Made by a program: the position numbers and the translations under genes
Notes under the pieces: generated by a model
Database searches by the model: none
Seen by the model: only the letters and a program-made list of their open reading frames with translations
Told to the model about the DNA's origin: nothing
Assembly: GCA_902780305.1 (NCBI GenBank)
Contig: CACZFB010000034.1
Span: 1 to 40,227, forward strand
Source of the DNA: an uncultured Coriobacteriaceae bacterium
Lineage (GTDB): Bacteria; Actinomycetota; Coriobacteriia; Coriobacteriales; Atopobiaceae
Length of the DNA: 40,227 nucleotides
Direction of reading: 5' to 3'
In this document: piece by piece, positions 24,450 through 32,974 of the stretch
Layout: the number at the start of each line of letters is the position of its first letter
How positions within the stretch are numbered: the first letter of the stretch is position 1

Positions 24450-25715
24450 ATGCAGTACATCACGCTCAACAACGACGTCAGGATGCCCGCCGAGGGGCTG
24501 GGGACCTTCCTGATGAGCCCCGCCGACGCGGAGATGGCCACGCTCAACGCCCTGTGCGCCGGCTTCCGCCACATCGACACCGCCAACGGCTACTACAACG
24601 AGGCCGGCGTCGCCCGCGGCATCCGCCGCTCGGGCGTGCCGCGCGAGCAGATCTTCGTCTCCACCAAGCTTTGGCCGTCGGGCTATACCCGCGCCGCCGA
24701 GCACATCGACAAGACCCTCGCACGCATGGGCCTTGACTACATCGACATGCTCATCCTGCACCAGCCCTGCGGCGACTACCTGGCCGCCTGGAAGGACATG
24801 GAGGACGCCTACAAGGCTGGCAAGGTCCGCGCGCTCGGCCTCTCCAACTTCCCCGTTGAAAAGATCCAGGAGGTCATCGACGCCGCCGAGGTCAAGCCAC
24901 AGCTGGTCACCGTCGAGAACCATCCCTACCATCCCAACGACGCCCTGCGCGAGTACCTCGCCGGCTACGGCATCGTGATCGAGGCCTGGTACCCGCTCGG
25001 CCACGGTGACGCGGCCCTGCGTGAGGAGCCCGTCTTCGCCGAGCTCGCTGCCAAGTACGGCAAGAGCCCCGTGCAGGTCATCCTCCGCTGGCACGTCCAG
25101 AAGGGCAACTCCATCATCCCCGGCTCCAAGAGCCCGGCGCACCTTGCCGACAACCTGGACATCTTCGACTTCGAGCTCACCGACGACGAGATGGCCGAGG
25201 TAGCCGAGCTGGCCACCCCGGGCAAGACCTACTACACCGCCGACGAGTCCGTCTATGAGAAGTACCTCTCCATCCCCGACGACTTCGACGTCCAGGAGGT
25301 CAAGTACCAGGAGGAGCTGAAGGCAGAGATCCTCGCCGCCTCCGACGAGTACTGGAAGGCGCAGTTCGACCTCGACGTGGAGCAGCTCCGCAAGGTCTGC
25401 GACCCGAAGGCGCCCTTCGTGCACATGGGCATCACCATGGACCGCGGCGCCGAGGAGGAGGCCATCGCGCAGAGGCACATCGTCACCGTAAAGCGCGACG
25501 ACAAGCACGTCGACGTGCGCGTGATCGACGACGAGATCGCCATCGTGCTGCGCCAGCTCGAGCTCACGGCGCTGGTGGGCGGCAACGAGGCCGTCAACCC
25601 CTTCGTTGCCACCGAGACCTATCACCGCCAGGCCGACGGCAGCTGGAAGCTCATCAGCTTCGTGTACACCCACATCATGCCGGAGCACTACCAGTTCCGC
25701 TTCCTCTCCGAGTAG
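24450..25715 (+). CDS. Aldo/keto reductase fused to a SnoaL-like domain
   Basis: 421 residues. Residues 1 to about 270 are a complete aldo/keto reductase with tetrad D43, Y48, K73, H104 and the NADPH site IIPGSKSPAHLADNLDIFDF. Residues about 285-421 form an extra alpha+beta domain of SnoaL/NTF2 type (helix LKAEILAASDEYWKAQFDLD, strand FVHMGITMDR, and strands HIVTVKRD, DVRVIDDEIAIVL and a final SWKLISFVYTHI). A plain AKR ends near 280. The added domain may bind a small ligand or isomerise a substrate or product. It is the first gene after the LysR-controlled region and probably leads the operon towards 29 kb. No ribosome site stronger than GAGGGAGAAG precedes ATG 24450. Confidence 0.9.
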   Translation: MQYITLNNDVRMPAEGLGTFLMSPADAEMATLNALCAGFRHIDTANGYYNEAGVARGIRRSGVPREQIFVSTKLWPSGYTRAAEHIDKTLARMGLDYIDMLILHQPCGDYLAAWKDMEDAYKAGKVRALGLSNFPVEKIQEVIDAAEVKPQLVTVENHPYHPNDALREYLAGYGIVIEAWYPLGHGDAALREEPVFAELAAKYGKSPVQVILRWHVQKGNSIIPGSKSPAHLADNLDIFDFELTDDEMAEVAELATPGKTYYTADESVYEKYLSIPDDFDVQEVKYQEELKAEILAASDEYWKAQFDLDVEQLRKVCDPKAPFVHMGITMDRGAEEEAIAQRHIVTVKRDDKHVDVRVIDDEIAIVLRQLELTALVGGNEAVNPFVATETYHRQADGSWKLISFVYTHIMPEHYQFRFLSE

Positions 25716-25729
25716 ATTTGGCGCAGAAG

Positions 25730-25840
25730 ATGACCATGCATGGTTATGGCTCGCATGCGCGTGTGAATGACGTGGTCAACGACCCCGTGCTTGGCGATGC
25801 CGCACGGTTGCTCTTTCCGGCTGAGGGCTGCGTGTTCTGA
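25730..25840 (+). pseudogene. N-terminal relic of an alpha/beta hydrolase
   Basis: The 36-codon frame from ATG 25730 contains ARVNDVVNDPVLGDAARLLF and PAEG before its stop. This matches TRVTDVIKDPVLDDAARLLF and PAED at residues 44-67 of the hydrolase at 29786. The remaining 260 codons are missing. It shows that a hydrolase gene of the same family once stood in this operon position. Confidence 0.75.
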
Positions 25841-25948
25841 AGATATCCGCCAATCTTGAGGCAAAGACAAGAATAGTCTCGCCAGCGGTTGGGACTGACG
25901 GGACCCATATTTGAATACCAAGGAATGGCCAATCGAAAGGAAATACCC

Positions 25949-26275
25949 ATGGCGCAGAAGCAGACCGCTGGCCGAGACCGTCTCGGGCACCTCGCCCCCA
26001 CGTTCGCCCACCTCAATGATGACGTCCTCTTTGGCGAGGTGTGGAGCCGCGAGGATGAGCTCTCCGCTCGCGACCGCTCCATGATTACCATCGCTGCGCT
26101 CTTCTCCGCGGGTCTCTACCCGCAGCTGCAGAGCCACCTCAGGCTGGGCAAGGCGCACGGCATCACCAAGCAGGAGGCCGTGGAGATCGTGACGCAGCTC
26201 GCCTTCTACTGTGGCTGGCCCAAGGCCTGGAGCACCTTCCCGATGATCGACGAGATCTGGGCGGACGAGGACTAG
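25949..26275 (+). CDS. Carboxymuconolactone decarboxylase-like protein
   Basis: 108 residues of the CMD/AhpD-like helical family: LAPTFAHLNDDVLFGEVWSR, LSARDRSMITIAALFSAGLY, LRLGKAHGITKQEAVEIVTQ and LAFYCGWPKAWSTF. The AhpD CxxC pair is absent; only one Cys (FYCGWPKA) is present, as in gamma-carboxymuconolactone decarboxylase-like members. Such proteins often accompany AKR, flavodoxin and hydrolase genes, with an unsettled role. ATG 25949 has AAAGGAAA upstream; ATGs at 25925 and 25889 lack ribosome sites at good distance. It lies 38 nt before the iron ADH gene, in the same operon. Confidence 0.9.
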   Translation: MAQKQTAGRDRLGHLAPTFAHLNDDVLFGEVWSREDELSARDRSMITIAALFSAGLYPQLQSHLRLGKAHGITKQEAVEIVTQLAFYCGWPKAWSTFPMIDEIWADED

Positions 26276-26313
26276 CCAAGCAGCCTTCACGGGACCACGG
26301 AAGGGACCACTTC

Positions 26314-27498
26314 ATGAACAACTTCGTCTTCGAGAACGCGACGCGCTTCTACTTCGGCACTGACGGCATCACCCACGTGGCCACCGAGCTCATGGCTGCT
26401 GGGGCCATGAAGGTCATGGTTGCCTTTGGCGGGGCCTCCGCCAAGCGCACGGGCGTCTTCGCCCAAGTGGCGACACAGGTGGCGGCTGCCGGCGCCGAGT
26501 TGGTGGAGTTCGGCGGAATCATGGCCAACCCCACGCTTGCCAAGGTGATGGAGGGGGCCGAGCTGGCGCGGGCAGAGGGCGTGGACTACGTCTTGGCCGT
26601 GGGCGGCGGATCGGTCATGGACTGCTGCAAGATGGTGGCGCTGGCTGCCGTTGACGCGCTTCCCGAGGACGAGTTCTGGGCCAAGTACTTCCAGCGATTC
26701 GAGCCCGTCACCGTGAGCCCGCTGCCGCTGGGCATCGTGGTCACCGCCACAGGCACGGGGTCCGAGGGCAACGGCGGCGGCGTCATCACCAACGAGAAGA
26801 CCAAGGTCAAGACCGGCGCGGACCGTCCTGCGACCAACTCGCGCTTTGCCGTCATCGACCCCACGCTCACCTACACCGTGCCGCAGGGGCAGAAGATCAG
26901 CGGCGCCTACGACAGCCTCAACCACATGATGGAGGAGTACTTCAGCCTGCCCGTGGGCGACGTGCTGGCCGACGACTTGCTCGAGGCTGCCATGGGTTCG
27001 GTCGTGCGCAACCTGCCGAAGGCTGTCGCGAACCCCGAGGACTACCAGGCCCACGCCAACCTCGCCTGGGCGAGCACGCTCGCCGAGAACCGCGTGCTCA
27101 AGTGTGGCAAGCAGACCTGCTTCCAGCTGCACATGATCGAGCACCAGGTGGGCGCCTTCACCGACTGCGTGCACGGCTTGGGCCTCGCGGCCATTGCCTG
27201 CACCTACTATCGGCACATCTTTGACGCGAGCGACGCGGCGCTCTTCCAGTTCGGACGCTTTGCGACCAACGTGTGGGGCATCTCTCCCCAGGGCAAGACT
27301 GCCTCTGAGCTCGCAATGGCGGGCATCGATGCGCTCGACGCCTGGACGCGCGAGGTGGGAGCCTACCGCACCCTCTCCGAGTTGGGTGTGACCGAGGACA
27401 TGCTCGACCCCATCGCCGATAGCATCGTCTGCCTGCCGAGCAGCCTCAAGGTGCTCGACCGCGACGAGGTGCGCGCCATCCTGGCCGAGAGCATGTAG
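26314..27498 (+). CDS. Iron-containing alcohol dehydrogenase
   Basis: 394 residues, full length for the family (YqhD/BDH branch). NAD(P) loop: VGGGSVMDCCKM (97-107), and TATGTGSEGN near 145. Metal ligands predicted by spacing are D200 and H204 (GAYDSLNHMMEE), H273 (QLHMIEH) and H287 (DCVHGLGLA); H277 matches the conserved extra His. It reduces aldehydes to alcohols in the cytoplasm, with the co-substrate likely NADPH. Position beside two AKRs is reminiscent of yqhD-dkgA. GGGA lies near the start at 26314. Confidence 0.93.
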   Translation: MNNFVFENATRFYFGTDGITHVATELMAAGAMKVMVAFGGASAKRTGVFAQVATQVAAAGAELVEFGGIMANPTLAKVMEGAELARAEGVDYVLAVGGGSVMDCCKMVALAAVDALPEDEFWAKYFQRFEPVTVSPLPLGIVVTATGTGSEGNGGGVITNEKTKVKTGADRPATNSRFAVIDPTLTYTVPQGQKISGAYDSLNHMMEEYFSLPVGDVLADDLLEAAMGSVVRNLPKAVANPEDYQAHANLAWASTLAENRVLKCGKQTCFQLHMIEHQVGAFTDCVHGLGLAAIACTYYRHIFDASDAALFQFGRFATNVWGISPQGKTASELAMAGIDALDAWTREVGAYRTLSELGVTEDMLDPIADSIVCLPSSLKVLDRDEVRAILAESM

Positions 27499-27559
27499 GC
27501 GTCCCACGCATAACGCAACGGCGGGGCGGCAAGGGGAGTCGCCCGGGAGGGGAGTTCCG

Positions 27560-28105
27560 ATGAGCAAGGTCGTAGTACTGGAGGGCAGCCCCAAGAGGGG
27601 CGGCAACACCGACCTGATGTGCGAGGCGTTCGCGCAGGCGGCCGAGGCCGCGGGACATCAGGTGAAGGTCCTCCCGGTGGGCCGCATGCGCATCGACGGC
27701 TGCCGTGGCTGTCGTGCCTGCTACAAGGCAGGCAAGCCCTGCGTGTTTGGCGACAAGGACGAGTGGAACGGCATCGCGTCCGATCTGCTGTCGGCAGACG
27801 CCATCGTCTTCGCCACTCCGGTGTATTGGTTTGGCTGGACGGCGCAGGCCAAGGCCGTGCTCGACCGCATGTTCTGCTTCCTGCCCAAGGGCGAGGAGTT
27901 CCGTGGCAAGAAGTGCGCCTTCCTCAGCGCGGCGGCCGACGGCGAGGACGTCTTCGACGCACCAAAGATGGTCTTCGAGAAGTCCGTGGCGCTGCTGGGC
28001 TGGGAGGTCATCGGCGAGGTGTGTGCCGCCAACTGCGGTGCGCACGGTGCGGTGCGCGAGACCGACTGCCTCGCACAGGCGGCTGCGCTGGCTGCGTTTC
28101 TGTAG
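27560..28105 (+). CDS. Flavodoxin family / NADPH-dependent FMN reductase
   Basis: 181 residues. FMN loop GSPKRGGNTDLM (9-20), cysteine cluster DGCRGCRACYKAGKPC (about 46-61), VFATPVYWFGWTAQAKAVLD, and a last third with CAANCGAHGAV. Same family and Cys layout as the gene at 5688-6227, though in another operon. It likely reduces quinones, nitro groups or enones through FMN. GGGAGGGGAG upstream of ATG 27560 is a strong ribosome site. Confidence 0.9.
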   Translation: MSKVVVLEGSPKRGGNTDLMCEAFAQAAEAAGHQVKVLPVGRMRIDGCRGCRACYKAGKPCVFGDKDEWNGIASDLLSADAIVFATPVYWFGWTAQAKAVLDRMFCFLPKGEEFRGKKCAFLSAAADGEDVFDAPKMVFEKSVALLGWEVIGEVCAANCGAHGAVRETDCLAQAAALAAFL

Positions 28106-28119
28106 GGAATGAGGTTGAC

Positions 28120-29001
28120 ATGAGGACATGGGTGATTACTGGTGCGTCGACGGGCATTGGGCGCGGCATTGCCGAGGCCGTGCTCGCCAATAAAGAGCAG
28201 GTCGTGGCCACGGCACGCGACGTGGCACGTCTGGCAGACCTTGTCGAACGCTATCCTGCAGCCGTGCATGCCGTTTCGTACGAGGCGACCGAGCCTGGCA
28301 GCGCCCAGGCGCTCGTGGATGAGGCGATAGCGCGCTTTGGGGCTATTGACGTGCTCGTCTGCAACGCGGGACGCGGGCACTCCGGCACCGCCGAGAACAG
28401 CGACATCGCCGATGTTCGTCTGCTCTTCGAGACCAGCTTCTTCGGCCCCGCCGAGCTGGTGCAGGCAGCCCTGCCCTACATGCGTGCCGCGGGCAGGGGC
28501 GTCATCGCAACGCTCTCGTCCATGGGCGTGAACTTCCGCTCCGCCGTAGGCAACGCCTTCTATGTGGCCTCGAAGGATGCAATCGAGGGATACTCCGAGA
28601 TTCTGCGCAACGAGGTCGAGCCCTTCGGCATCAGCGTTTGCGTGATAGAGCCCGGGTCGTTTCGCACGGAGTTCCGTACGTCGGGCATCTACTCGTCGCT
28701 TGACGAGGGCGTGTATTCTGCGGCTGCGCGGTCAAGGAACTACCTTCGCGATCACCCATATGACCAAGCGGGAGACCCGGTGCGTGGCGGGCGCATCATC
28801 GCCGATGTCCTTGGGGGCGGTGCCGTGCCGCGCACGCTCATCCTGGTGGTGGGCATGGTGGAGGTGGCGGCCAAGGCACATGCCGAGCGTCGCGAGGAGG
28901 CCCTCTGGAGTGCCGACCTCGCGCCACTCGCCAACTTCACCGCGGAGGAGCTCACCGCGGCTGGTGCGGACGATTCGGCGAGTCCCTTCGCTGCCAGATA
29001 G
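28120..29001 (+). CDS. Short-chain dehydrogenase/reductase
   Basis: 293-residue classical SDR. NAD(P) motif TGASTGIG (7-14), with R33 after the second strand favouring NADPH; NAG at 82-84; catalytic S133 or S134, Y148 and K152 (FYVASKDA). A C-terminal extension after about 215 gives more length than the 250-residue norm, as in retinol-dehydrogenase-like SDRs. Substrate unknown. It starts 14 nt after the previous stop with GAGGT upstream, so it is in the same operon. Confidence 0.92.
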   Translation: MRTWVITGASTGIGRGIAEAVLANKEQVVATARDVARLADLVERYPAAVHAVSYEATEPGSAQALVDEAIARFGAIDVLVCNAGRGHSGTAENSDIADVRLLFETSFFGPAELVQAALPYMRAAGRGVIATLSSMGVNFRSAVGNAFYVASKDAIEGYSEILRNEVEPFGISVCVIEPGSFRTEFRTSGIYSSLDEGVYSAAARSRNYLRDHPYDQAGDPVRGGRIIADVLGGGAVPRTLILVVGMVEVAAKAHAERREEALWSADLAPLANFTAEELTAAGADDSASPFAAR

Positions 29002-29015
29002 CCCAAGGAAGCGGA

Positions 29016-29156
29016 ATGGCTTATTCACTCGCCCCTAACCGCATCACCTCTAGCGGCGCCATTCTAGCTCCTATCAAGGGGGCGTCATGCTTCGCGGCCA
29101 ACGACGCCGATGGCCTGAACGCCTTTGACTGGATCAGGCAGGTGGTCGAGGCGTAG
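29016..29156 (+). CDS. Small hypothetical protein, or tail relic
   Basis: 46 residues from ATG 29016, which follows AAGGAAGCGG, 14 nt after the SDR stop. The sequence runs MAYSLAPNRITSSGAILAPI and ends NAFDWIRQVVEA. It has good third-position bias and a plausible ribosome site, but the composition is more like the C-terminal end of a larger enzyme than a complete protein. No family recognised. The 170 nt after it (29157-29326) hold no other gene; an internal promoter there is possible but not convincing. Confidence 0.45.
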   Translation: MAYSLAPNRITSSGAILAPIKGASCFAANDADGLNAFDWIRQVVEA

Positions 29157-29326
29157 GCGCCTTTCACTACGGTCCTCTTCCTGCGCTCCCTGCCGGACTC
29201 TCCTCGGCGGGGAGCATTCGCGTGTCTATGCGTCTCTTGCATGCTGACTTAGCAAGGGGGTAGGGTGAGGCAAGTCGTTGACGTGGGATGATAGTGCTGC
29301 AAAGAACTCGTGTGAGAGGAGTAAGC

Positions 29327-29773
29327 ATGTCTATCCTGTTCATCAACGGCAGCCCCAACCCCAATGGCAACACCGCCCGTCTGGCGGCACGGCTGCTTTC
29401 CGGTAAGGCCTACGACACCATCGAGCTGGGAACCACCAAGGTCTACGACTACGGCCAGGACTTCGCCGACGACCAGTTCGACGAGGTCGTGCGGGCTATG
29501 GCTTCTGCCGACACCATCGTCCTCGGCTCGCCCCTGTATTGGCACTCGTTCTCGGGGATGCTGCGCAACCTCATCGACCGCTGCTATGGCCCCATCCAGG
29601 ACGAATTCGCCGGCAAGCGCCTGTTCTTCGTCTTCCAGGGCGGCGCGCCCACGCGCGAGCAGCTCGACACGGCCGAGTGGACCATCAGCCGCTTCGCCGG
29701 CCTCTACCAGATGCGCTACGAGGGCATGGTCACCAACGCCGCCGAGGCGCGTGCCGCGGCGGCGCGCGTGTAG
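29327..29773 (+). CDS. Small flavodoxin-fold NAD(P)H-dependent reductase
   Basis: 148 residues: FMN loop FINGSPNPNGNTARLA (about 4-19), TIVLGSPLYWHSFSGMLRNLIDRCYG (about 65-90), and LFFVFQGGAP. Shorter than the 180-residue members at 5688 and 27560 and without their Cys cluster; it belongs to the flavodoxin/NADPH-quinone reductase fold. ATG 29327 is preferred over 29288 because AGAGGAG lies directly upstream. It is translated 12 nt before the hydrolase lipoprotein, so the pair is coupled. Confidence 0.9.
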   Translation: MSILFINGSPNPNGNTARLAARLLSGKAYDTIELGTTKVYDYGQDFADDQFDEVVRAMASADTIVLGSPLYWHSFSGMLRNLIDRCYGPIQDEFAGKRLFFVFQGGAPTREQLDTAEWTISRFAGLYQMRYEGMVTNAAEARAAAARV

Positions 29774-29785
29774 GGGAGACCCCGC

Positions 29786-30763
29786 ATGCGCAAGCTCGCC
29801 AGCCTTGCGGCGGCGTTGCTAATCGTGGGCCTTTGCGGCTGTGCATGGTTTCGGGCTTCGTCTGAGCAATCCGGTCAAAGGAAAGAAATGGCGATTGAGA
29901 TGGTAACGGCAAGCACGCGCGTGACAGACGTGATCAAAGATCCGGTGCTGGACGATGCGGCGCGGCTGCTCTTTCCGGCGGAGGACTGGTACTGGAGCGG
30001 CGACACGCTGGGCGCGCTCGAGCTCACGTGGTACATGCGGCCCGACCCGCAGACCACCGTGGACGTGGTCAACCGCCTGCGCGCGGACGCCGCGGCGGGC
30101 GAGCGGGTCTTCTACGACATCTACACCGAGGAGGAGAGGCGCGCCGACCCGGCCAAGCGCGACACGGGGCTCTACTTCTTCCGCGGGGACCCCGGCGCGC
30201 ACGTGGCCATCGTGAGCGCCGGCGGCGGCTTCGCCTACGTGGGAGCCATGCAGGACTCCTTCCCGCACTGCCTCGCGCTCTCGAAGAAAGGATACAACGC
30301 CTTCGCGCTCATCTACCGTCCCGGCGCCCGTACCGCCTGCGAGGACCTCGCCCGCGCCATCGCCTACATCTACCAGCACGAGGACGAGCTGGGCGTGACC
30401 ATGGACGGCTACTCCCTCTGGGGAGGCTCCGCTGGCGCCCGCATGGCGGCGTGGCTTGGAAGCTACGGCACCGAGGCCTTTGGGGAGCGCGCCTATCCGC
30501 GCCCCGCGGCTGTGATCATGCAGTACACGGGGCTCTCCGAGGTCTTTGGCAACGAGCCGCCCACCTACAGCTGCGTGGGCACGCGCGACGGCATCGCCAG
30601 CTGGCGCACGATGGACCGCCGCGTACGCGCCATCAAGGCGCAGGGGACCGACGCGATGATCGAGGTCTTCGAGGGCCTGCCGCACGGCTTTGGCCTGGGC
30701 GTGGGCACGGTGGCCGAGGGTTGGCTGGACAGCGCGGCGGCCTTCTGGGAGCGCCAGCTCTGA
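29786..30763 (+). CDS. Alpha/beta hydrolase, lipoprotein
   Basis: 325 residues. A signal peptide with lipobox LCGC (C19) predicts export and lipid anchoring. The hydrolase domain has the triad S215 (GGSAGA), D268 (VGTRDG) and H300 (LPHGFG), and a GGG oxyanion motif (SAGGGFAY, about 144-151). The type is that of BD-FAE/acetylesterase-like enzymes. It probably cleaves esters at the cell surface. A start at M35 or M39 would remove the signal; the truncated sister at 25730 has homology only from that point, so the lipoprotein leader may be a later addition. It is in one operon with an exported flavodoxin and a second hydrolase lipoprotein. Confidence 0.9.
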   Translation: MRKLASLAAALLIVGLCGCAWFRASSEQSGQRKEMAIEMVTASTRVTDVIKDPVLDDAARLLFPAEDWYWSGDTLGALELTWYMRPDPQTTVDVVNRLRADAAAGERVFYDIYTEEERRADPAKRDTGLYFFRGDPGAHVAIVSAGGGFAYVGAMQDSFPHCLALSKKGYNAFALIYRPGARTACEDLARAIAYIYQHEDELGVTMDGYSLWGGSAGARMAAWLGSYGTEAFGERAYPRPAAVIMQYTGLSEVFGNEPPTYSCVGTRDGIASWRTMDRRVRAIKAQGTDAMIEVFEGLPHGFGLGVGTVAEGWLDSAAAFWERQL

Positions 30764-30819
30764 CAGGTGAGTCGGCCCACTGCGAAATACGGGCATGTTA
30801 TACACGAGGAGGGATCATC

Positions 30820-31473
30820 ATGAGGAAGATCGATCGTAGGGGTTTTCTTGGGCTGAGCGGCGCAGGCGTCGCTGCGCTGTTGTTTGCGGCGTGTGGCGGA
30901 ACGCCGCAGGAGGAGCCTGCCGCCCATGACGCGGCCGAGACGTCGGCCGTGGGCGCCAATGCTGCAGCGGAAGACACGACTGCCACCGCCGCAACGGACG
31001 GCTCTGCCGCCGTAGTGTGGTTCAGCTGGTCGGGCAACACGGCGGGCATCGCCGAGCGCATTGTGGGCGCCACGGGTGCCCGGGCGTTCGAGATCGTGCC
31101 CGAGGAGCCCTACCCGGAGGTCTACGACGACTGCACCGACGTTGCCCTGCAGGAGCAGCGCGACGGAGTAATGCCTGCCTACCGGGGCGACGTTGACGGC
31201 TGGGATGGCGTGTCGGTAGTCTACCTGGGCTATCCCATCTGGTGGATGGACATGCCGCAGGTCATCAAGAGCTTCATTGACGACCACGATTGGGCGGGCA
31301 AGACCGTGGTGCCCTTCTCGACCTACTACAGCTCGGGATGGGCGGGCACGCCCGACAAGATTGCCGATACCTGCACGGGAGCCACGGTGGCAGACGGCCT
31401 CTCGCTGGGGCAGAACGACCTGCCCAGCGCATATGACCAGGTGGAAGGCTGGCTCGAAGGGCTGGTGCTGTGA
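30820..31473 (+). CDS. Flavodoxin, Tat-exported lipoprotein
   Basis: 217 residues. The N-terminus DRRGFLGLSGAGVAALLFAACG combines a twin-arginine motif (RRGFL, 6-10) with a lipobox (FAAC, C25). A linker rich in Ala, Glu and Thr (26-63) leads to a flavodoxin domain: VVWFSWSGNTAGIAERI, YLGYPIWWMDMPQVIKSFID, and WAGKTVVPFSTYYSSG. Flavodoxins are usually cytoplasmic; Tat export would let FMN be inserted before transport. It could carry electrons outside the membrane. AGGAGGG precedes ATG 30820. The stop overlaps the next gene's GTG by 4 nt. Confidence 0.9.
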   Translation: MRKIDRRGFLGLSGAGVAALLFAACGGTPQEEPAAHDAAETSAVGANAAAEDTTATAATDGSAAVVWFSWSGNTAGIAERIVGATGARAFEIVPEEPYPEVYDDCTDVALQEQRDGVMPAYRGDVDGWDGVSVVYLGYPIWWMDMPQVIKSFIDDHDWAGKTVVPFSTYYSSGWAGTPDKIADTCTGATVADGLSLGQNDLPSAYDQVEGWLEGLVL

Positions 31474-32585
31474 ATGCCAGGGCTTGCGCTATGAGGGCGT
31501 GCGGACTATCTGCCGCGCTCCTGCTGGCGCTCCTGTCTGGCTGCGGCGCGTTGGCAGCCGATGGGCAAGGTGCGGAAGGCGCGTCGGTTTCGCAGCAGAC
31601 GGCCGATGAGACGGAGGAATCCACTGCCAGCAGCGAGCCGGGCGATACCGATATGGAGGAAGAGATGTTCGTTTCCGGAAGCGATCACGTGACCACCTAC
31701 GTCCCCGGTGCGGACGAGGTCGAGCGCATCAACAGCCTGGACTGGAACGTGGCGAGCCAGCACATGACGCCCGACGCGTCTCTCGCTGCGGGGACGGTCG
31801 CACATCCCACGAAGGTCGATTCGACCACCAGCCAGGTCTTCTACCTGTGGGAAGAGGGCAACATACCAGGTGGCGATGGCTATGGCTACGACGAGGCTGG
31901 CTTCATGCCCGCCGTGACCACGGTGCCCGTGGACGACGGCGTGGGCGTGCTGGGGGCGGTGCTCCTCGAGGCTGGCGGCGCCTTCCAGTTCCGCGGGGCA
32001 CAGGGCGACTGCTACCCAACGGCGGAGGAGCTCACCGCGCGCGGCTACCAATGCTTCGTGGTGGACTATCGCCTCACGCGCGACCTGGGCGCCCTCGACC
32101 TTGCCCGCGCCACGCGCTTCGTGCGGGCGCACTGGAAGGACTATGGCCTGCCGCATGAGGACGCCATCGCGGTGATGGGCTACTCCGCCGGCGGCATCGC
32201 CGCGGGTCAGATGCTGCTCGACTGGGACGGGACAACCTCCCCGGCACGTTACGACGCGAGCTACGCGCCCGATGAGCTCGACGCGGTGAGCGCCGACGCG
32301 GCGGCTGATGGCATGATCTACTCCTTCTACGGTCGCCTTTCGGTGGCCAGCAAGGACGTGGATCAGCTGCGCGCGGGCAACCTGCCGCCCACCTACTTTG
32401 CCTTTGGGACGCGCGACCCCTTCGTGCGCGAGTTCGAGGCCAACATTGCTGCGCTGGAGAAGGCGGGCGTGGAGGTCGAGGGCGTGGTGCTGCAGGGCTG
32501 GCCGCACGGCTTCGGCGCCTTTGGCGGCTGGATCGACGGCTACGACGCCTTCCTGCGCCGTGCGTTCGATGCGGCACAAGCGTAA
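31470..32585 (+). CDS. Alpha/beta hydrolase, lipoprotein (second)
   Basis: 371 residues. Signal peptide ALLLALLSGC with lipobox L-S-G-C (C25), then an acidic Ser/Thr/Glu linker (31-70). Catalytic residues predicted: S239 (GYSAGG), D316 (FGTRDP) and H346 (WPHGFG), with LEAGGAFQFRG as oxyanion-strand region. It starts at GTG 31470 in a GTGA overlap with the flavodoxin stop; ATG 31491 would still keep the signal. It is only distantly similar to the hydrolase at 29786. An exported esterase acting beside the exported flavodoxin. Confidence 0.9.
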   Translation: MNARACAMRACGLSAALLLALLSGCGALAADGQGAEGASVSQQTADETEESTASSEPGDTDMEEEMFVSGSDHVTTYVPGADEVERINSLDWNVASQHMTPDASLAAGTVAHPTKVDSTTSQVFYLWEEGNIPGGDGYGYDEAGFMPAVTTVPVDDGVGVLGAVLLEAGGAFQFRGAQGDCYPTAEELTARGYQCFVVDYRLTRDLGALDLARATRFVRAHWKDYGLPHEDAIAVMGYSAGGIAAGQMLLDWDGTTSPARYDASYAPDELDAVSADAAADGMIYSFYGRLSVASKDVDQLRAGNLPPTYFAFGTRDPFVREFEANIAALEKAGVEVEGVVLQGWPHGFGAFGGWIDGYDAFLRRAFDAAQA

Positions 32586-32642
32586 CCAGCATGAGAAACC
32601 AGGCGTTCTGTGGGAGGAACGCTCGACAAGGGGAGAAGTACC

Positions 32643-32777
32643 ATGGCGCTTGTCAATCAACCAATAACGCGGGGAAGTCCCCTTGGCTTCGGCTGCCCGC
32701 ACGGCTGCCCCACCAACGCCATCGCCTACGGCAAGCATACGCGGGGCCACGGCCAGTACCACAACCGGCACCTGTAA
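32643..32777 (+). pseudogene. Ferredoxin C-terminal relic (EFR1-like)
   Basis: 44 codons from ATG 32643 (with GGGGAGAAG upstream). The core FGCPHGCPTNAIAYG fits the second half of a 4Fe-4S motif (CxxxCPTxAI), and TRGHGQYHNRHL resembles the ending of EFR1-type ferredoxins. A single CxxxC cannot hold a cluster, so it is probably the remaining end of a bigger gene. The following bases to about 32975 have no gene. Confidence 0.55.
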
Positions 32778-32974
32778 AGGAGGCACACTTTGGGTCCCTT
32801 CATGCTCTCGTTCTTTGTCTGCACCTGCGTTTATGCGCAAATTGTTCGATGCGTAAACAAGAAAAAGCTTCCACACGACCGACAATTGAGTTTGGAATCG
32901 TGCCAACAATCAAGGCGGCCAGCATCGTTTTGACGCTGGCAGCCTTGGACTCAGTGGCGTCGTGCGGGCAGATC

